Of a DNA stretch of 6,857 nt, positions 6,843 to 6,857 are shown one piece after another. Made by a program: the position numbers and the translations under genes. The notes beneath the pieces were generated by a model. The model saw only the letters and a program-made list of their open reading frames with translations. It ran no database searches and had not been told where the DNA came from. This stretch comes from Candidatus Hydrogenedentota bacterium (GTDB lineage: Bacteria > Hydrogenedentota > Hydrogenedentia > Hydrogenedentiales > CAITNO01), in assembly GCA_903922535.1 (NCBI GenBank), contig CAIXUF010001029.1:1-6857 (forward strand), read 5' to 3'. Position 1 is the stretch's first letter; each line of letters starts with the position of its first letter.

Positions 6843-6857
6843 ACGCCCGCGCCAACA

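Overview
The window looks like ordinary chromosomal sequence from a GC-rich bacterium with two membranes. It carries recA, an AsmA-type envelope protein with one membrane anchor, and a lipoprotein with a clear lipobox. The CxxC...YCxxCW protein with an acidic tail, and the period-9 GTCCAT repeat in a spacer, are styles I associate with Planctomycetota, Hydrogenedentota or related PVC-neighbourhood genomes. That placement is an impression from recall, not a search result. All five genes lie on the minus strand, so transcription runs from high to low coordinates.

In transcription order: (1) a 339-residue lipoprotein (6728-5709) that reads as three consecutive short modules resembling the STN/secretin N0 domain, with no secretin or TonB-receptor barrel after them. 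(2) A 191-bp spacer holding a 9-bp tandem repeat and a good recA promoter whose -35 and -10 regions are bridged by a perfect 6-bp inverted repeat. (3) recA (5517-4462), intact with all key motifs. (4) A 1038-residue AsmA-like protein (4484-1368) whose start codon lies inside the last codons of recA, so the two are almost certainly co-transcribed and probably translationally coupled. (5) A 123-bp spacer with a near-consensus sigma70-type promoter and a short palindrome. (6) A 242-residue protein with a four-cysteine N-terminus and a purely acidic repetitive tail (1244-516). (7) Six bases downstream, a single-pass membrane protein with a long Ala/Pro-rich stretch (509 to beyond the left edge), perhaps a SPOR-type protein whose folded domain would lie outside the window.

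The genes form three apparent transcription units: the lipoprotein, recA-asmA, and the cysteine-motif protein with the membrane protein. The envelope theme (lipoprotein, AsmA-like, membrane-anchored Ala/Pro protein) is recurrent, while recA is the only DNA-repair gene. I see no mobile element, CRISPR array, tRNA, rRNA or obvious defence or biosynthetic system. The most distinctive points are the three-module lipoprotein, the recA/asmA overlap, and the inverted repeat in the recA promoter in place of any recognisable textbook LexA box.
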